Made by a program: the position numbers and the translations under genes. From assembly GCA_946887065.1 (NCBI GenBank), contig CAMPKL010000145.1, positions 1 to 7,745 on the forward strand: a stretch of DNA of 7,745 bases, in the 5' to 3' direction. The first letter of the stretch is position 1, and each line of letters begins with the position of its first letter. Source of the DNA: an uncultured Bryobacterales bacterium. Lineage in GTDB: Bacteria > Acidobacteriota > Terriglobia > Bryobacterales > UBA6623. Positions 5,921 through 7,745 of this stretch are shown piece after piece. The notes under the pieces are model-generated. The model was not told the origin of the DNA. It saw only the letters and a list, made by a program, of their open reading frames with translations, and searched no databases.

Positions 5921-7116
5921 ACGGCGGCGAACGGATTCTATTCGTGGACGATGAGCCGCGCCTGCTGGCCGGTATAAGGCGCCAACTGCACAATCGTTAT
6001 TCCATCGAAACGGCGCCAAGCCCATCGATTGCGCTCGACTTGTTGTCCCGGCGGGGTCCTTTCGCGGTCGTCGTGAGCGACATGCAAATGCCCGGTCCGA
6101 TGAACGGAGCCGCGTTCCTGGCGGAAGTAAAGGCGCAATGTCCCGCTAGTATCCGCGTCATGCTAACCGGGCAGACAGACGTCACAAGCGCCATCGCCGC
6201 CGTCAACGAGGGGCACATCTTTCGCTTTCTGACAAAACCTTGCGCGACGGAAACCTTGCTTCTCTGCATCGAAGCGGCATTGGATCAATACCGTCTGCGG
6301 GAAGCCGAGAGAGAGCTTCTAGAGCGGACGCTCGACGGCGCAGCCCAGCTGCTTCTCGATGCCATGGGCACAGTCAATCCGGAAGCCTTTAGCCGTACCG
6401 CGATTATTCGCCGCTATGCCGAAGGGGTTGCTGCGATCTTGGCGTTGCCGGATCGCTGGAGAATCCGCCTCGCCGCGACAGTCGCCCACATCGGATACGT
6501 CGCGGTTCCGGTCGAAATATTAACGAAGTACCTAGCGGGCGAAACCTTATCGGACTCGGAGGCGCGGATGTTCGACGGACACCCCGATGTGGCGCGCCGG
6601 CTGCTGACCAGGATTCCGCGCCTCGAAGAGGTTTCCGAAATGGTGGCCCGGCAGGCTGACAGCGTCCCTCGTGAACCGTTAGCCGCGGAGCCGCATGGCT
6701 GGGACCCGACTATTGCCGGCGCCATGATTCTTCAGGCTTCGATCGAGTTTGAGCGATTGTTGCGCTTCGGCTCAAGCGAGACGGATGCGTGTTCGGTGCT
6801 GCGCGCGAAGCGCCGTATCCCGCAGGCCATCGTGGAGGCCTTGGTCGCCGTACACCGAAAGAGCGTCACCATAGAACCTCAATATGTCGATGTCATCCAA
6901 CTCGCGCCGGGAATGCTGCTGGATCAAGACGTTGTGACCAACGACGGGCGATTTCTGGTGGCGCGCGGGACGGAAGTCACGGCAACCATGCGAGCACGCC
7001 TTTCGAACTTTGGAGCCGGAGTAGGGATTGAGGAGCCGATCAAGGTTCTTGTGCGAGTGAATCTCGATGGCGCCGCCGCAGAGCCTGCGGAAGCACCAAG
7101 CGGTACGGAAACATAG
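5917..7116 (+). CDS. Response regulator with REC and a degenerate (RpfG-like) HD-GYP domain
   Basis: The chosen GTG at 5917 overlaps the upstream TGA (GTGA), the hallmark of translational coupling, and gives 399 residues. An upstream in-frame GTG at 5878 would add a glycine-rich, implausible extension. Residues 6-125 are a receiver with D11, D12, phosphorylation site D55 ('VVSDMQMP'), T84 and K107, similar to the receiver of the gene before it. Residues 130-147 look like a helical linker. Residues about 155-285 match the HD-GYP fold: 'HIGYVAVPVEILTKYL' (191-206) aligns with the usual HDIGKIGVP region, and 'GHPDVARRLL' (221-230) with the THP motif. The HD pair reads A-H, and the HH and GYP elements are absent. 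Residues 320-380 form a small C-terminal module ('PGMLLDQDVVTNDGRFLVAR', 331-350) seen in related regulators. Cyclic-di-GMP hydrolysis is therefore unlikely; a binding or scaffold role is inferred. Confidence 0.88.
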   Translation: MNGGERILFVDDEPRLLAGIRRQLHNRYSIETAPSPSIALDLLSRRGPFAVVVSDMQMPGPMNGAAFLAEVKAQCPASIRVMLTGQTDVTSAIAAVNEGHIFRFLTKPCATETLLLCIEAALDQYRLREAERELLERTLDGAAQLLLDAMGTVNPEAFSRTAIIRRYAEGVAAILALPDRWRIRLAATVAHIGYVAVPVEILTKYLAGETLSDSEARMFDGHPDVARRLLTRIPRLEEVSEMVARQADSVPREPLAAEPHGWDPTIAGAMILQASIEFERLLRFGSSETDACSVLRAKRRIPQAIVEALVAVHRKSVTIEPQYVDVIQLAPGMLLDQDVVTNDGRFLVARGTEVTATMRARLSNFGAGVGIEEPIKVLVRVNLDGAAAEPAEAPSGTET

Positions 7117-7142
7117 ATCTCGGAAACTACGGCAGGTCACCG

Positions 7143-7745
7143 ATGAGCAACTTCTCAGAGAGTCTAAAATCCATCGCAGGTCCCGGCAAGGCGCCGTTAA
7201 GAAACCGCGCCGGGGAAGTGGAAGGCGTGGTCGGGATAGCCCGGGACGTGACCCGCCAAAAAGATACAGCGGCGAAACTGCGTCGAACGCACAGGCTCGA
7301 AATGATCGGACAGCTGGCGGCAGGGATCGCGCACGAAATCAACACGCCGACGCAGTATGTAACCGACAACACGCGCTTCGTTCGAGATTCCTTCGCGGGC
7401 CTGTTGGACCTGATACGCCTACAACAACGCCTGTTGCAGGAGGCCTGCACGCGAGTATTGGGACCTGCCGACAAAGACGAAATTCAAAAGGCCCGCGACC
7501 AAGTTGACTTGGACTATTTGCTGGAGGAAATTCCGGGCTCGCTCAACGAGTCGCTCGAAGGCCTGGGACGGATCGCATCGATAGTGCAGTCGATGAAGGA
7601 GTTTTCGCATCCTGACATGGAGGAGATGCGCTTCGCCGACATTAACCGGGCGATCCAGTCCACGCTGGTCATCGCCACCAGCGAGTGGAAATACGTAGCC
7701 ACGACCGAGACGGACCTGGACCCGGAACTGCCGCAGGTGAAGTGC
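7143..7745 (+). CDS. Sensor histidine kinase, N-terminal part (3' end cut by window edge)
   Basis: An open frame of 201 codons runs from the ATG at 7143 to the last base with no stop. A GGCAGG sequence at 7131-7136 sits 6 nt before it. Residues 24-40 ('GEVEGVVGIARDVTRQK') match the last strand of a PAS/PAC sensory module, but the rest of a PAS domain is missing. Residues 48-80 are the HisKA helix with phosphoacceptor H64 in 'GQLAAGIAHEINTPTQYV' (56-73). A long helical insert (about 85-150) with 'DLDYLLEEIPGSLNESLEG' is typical of this kinase subfamily, and 'IVQSMKEFSHP' (about 150-160) leads towards the ATPase domain. The window ends just before the expected N box. No signal peptide or membrane segment is seen, so the kinase is probably cytoplasmic. 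It lies 26 bp after the degenerate HD-GYP regulator and is the likely phosphodonor of both upstream receivers. Confidence 0.9.
   Translation, partial: MSNFSESLKSIAGPGKAPLRNRAGEVEGVVGIARDVTRQKDTAAKLRRTHRLEMIGQLAAGIAHEINTPTQYVTDNTRFVRDSFAGLLDLIRLQQRLLQEACTRVLGPADKDEIQKARDQVDLDYLLEEIPGSLNESLEGLGRIASIVQSMKEFSHPDMEEMRFADINRAIQSTLVIATSEWKYVATTETDLDPELPQVKC

Noticed and set aside
5415..5993. Minus-strand open frame (192 codons) opposite the HDOD gene
   Set aside because: The translation is arginine- and proline-rich with no domain, and the plus strand carries a clear REC-HDOD protein.
7067..7507. Plus-strand open frame of 146 codons over the HD-GYP/kinase junction
   Set aside because: The competing frame from 7143 encodes an obvious histidine kinase with GIAHEINTPTQYV. 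The 146-codon frame is low-complexity and arginine-rich.
1..7745. CRISPR array, tRNA, rRNA, insertion sequence or phage genes
   Set aside because: No regularly spaced repeats, cloverleaf-like segments, transposase or integrase motifs, or terminal inverted repeats were found on reading; all coding space is taken by housekeeping-type genes.

Overview
The window is GC-rich (about 60% by eye) and densely coded. It holds nine genes, two of them cut by the window edges. The best taxonomic clue is the first gene. It is the C-terminal part of a MacB/FtsX-type permease of the large 'ADOP' family, which is typical of Acidobacteriota, especially the Bryobacter/Solibacter group. The c-type cytochrome with an extra C-terminal domain fits that group. 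The assignment is an inference from protein style only. No rRNA, tRNA, CRISPR array or insertion sequence was seen.

Layout: (1) 2-1072 (+), 3' part of an ADOP-like ABC-transporter permease. (2) 1211-1966 (+), exported mono-haem cytochrome c fused to a small C-terminal domain. (3) 3428-1974 (-), a two-gene unit: a cupin-domain lipoprotein, then a LysE/RhtB-family exporter with a strong ribosome binding site. It converges on the cytochrome gene with a 7-bp gap. (4) 3530-4646 (+), a divergently oriented pair, msrB then msrA. MsrB carries a Tat signal and MsrA a Sec-type signal, so both methionine sulfoxide reductases appear to work outside the cytoplasm. (5) 4727 to the window end (+), a signalling operon: a REC-HDOD response regulator, a REC plus degenerate HD-GYP response regulator overlapping it by 4 bp, and a histidine kinase that runs off the right edge. 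The kinase has no stop codon within the window.

Working together: the Msr pair would repair oxidised methionines in envelope proteins. The signalling operon looks like one kinase feeding two receivers with tandem-duplicated REC domains. Neither output domain shows a catalytic site: HDOD is a non-catalytic HD relative, and the HD-GYP domain has lost its HD pair, its HH pair and the GYP motif. The output is therefore probably by protein interaction rather than cyclic-di-GMP hydrolysis. The kinase retains only the last piece of a PAS/PAC domain before its HisKA helix. The HDOD gene begins at a GTG lying inside a 7-bp perfect inverted repeat that also covers its purine-rich leader.

No stretch longer than 300 bp lacks a gene. 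The intergenic gaps (138, 101, 80, 26, 15, 10 and 7 bp) hold only weak promoter-like signals.
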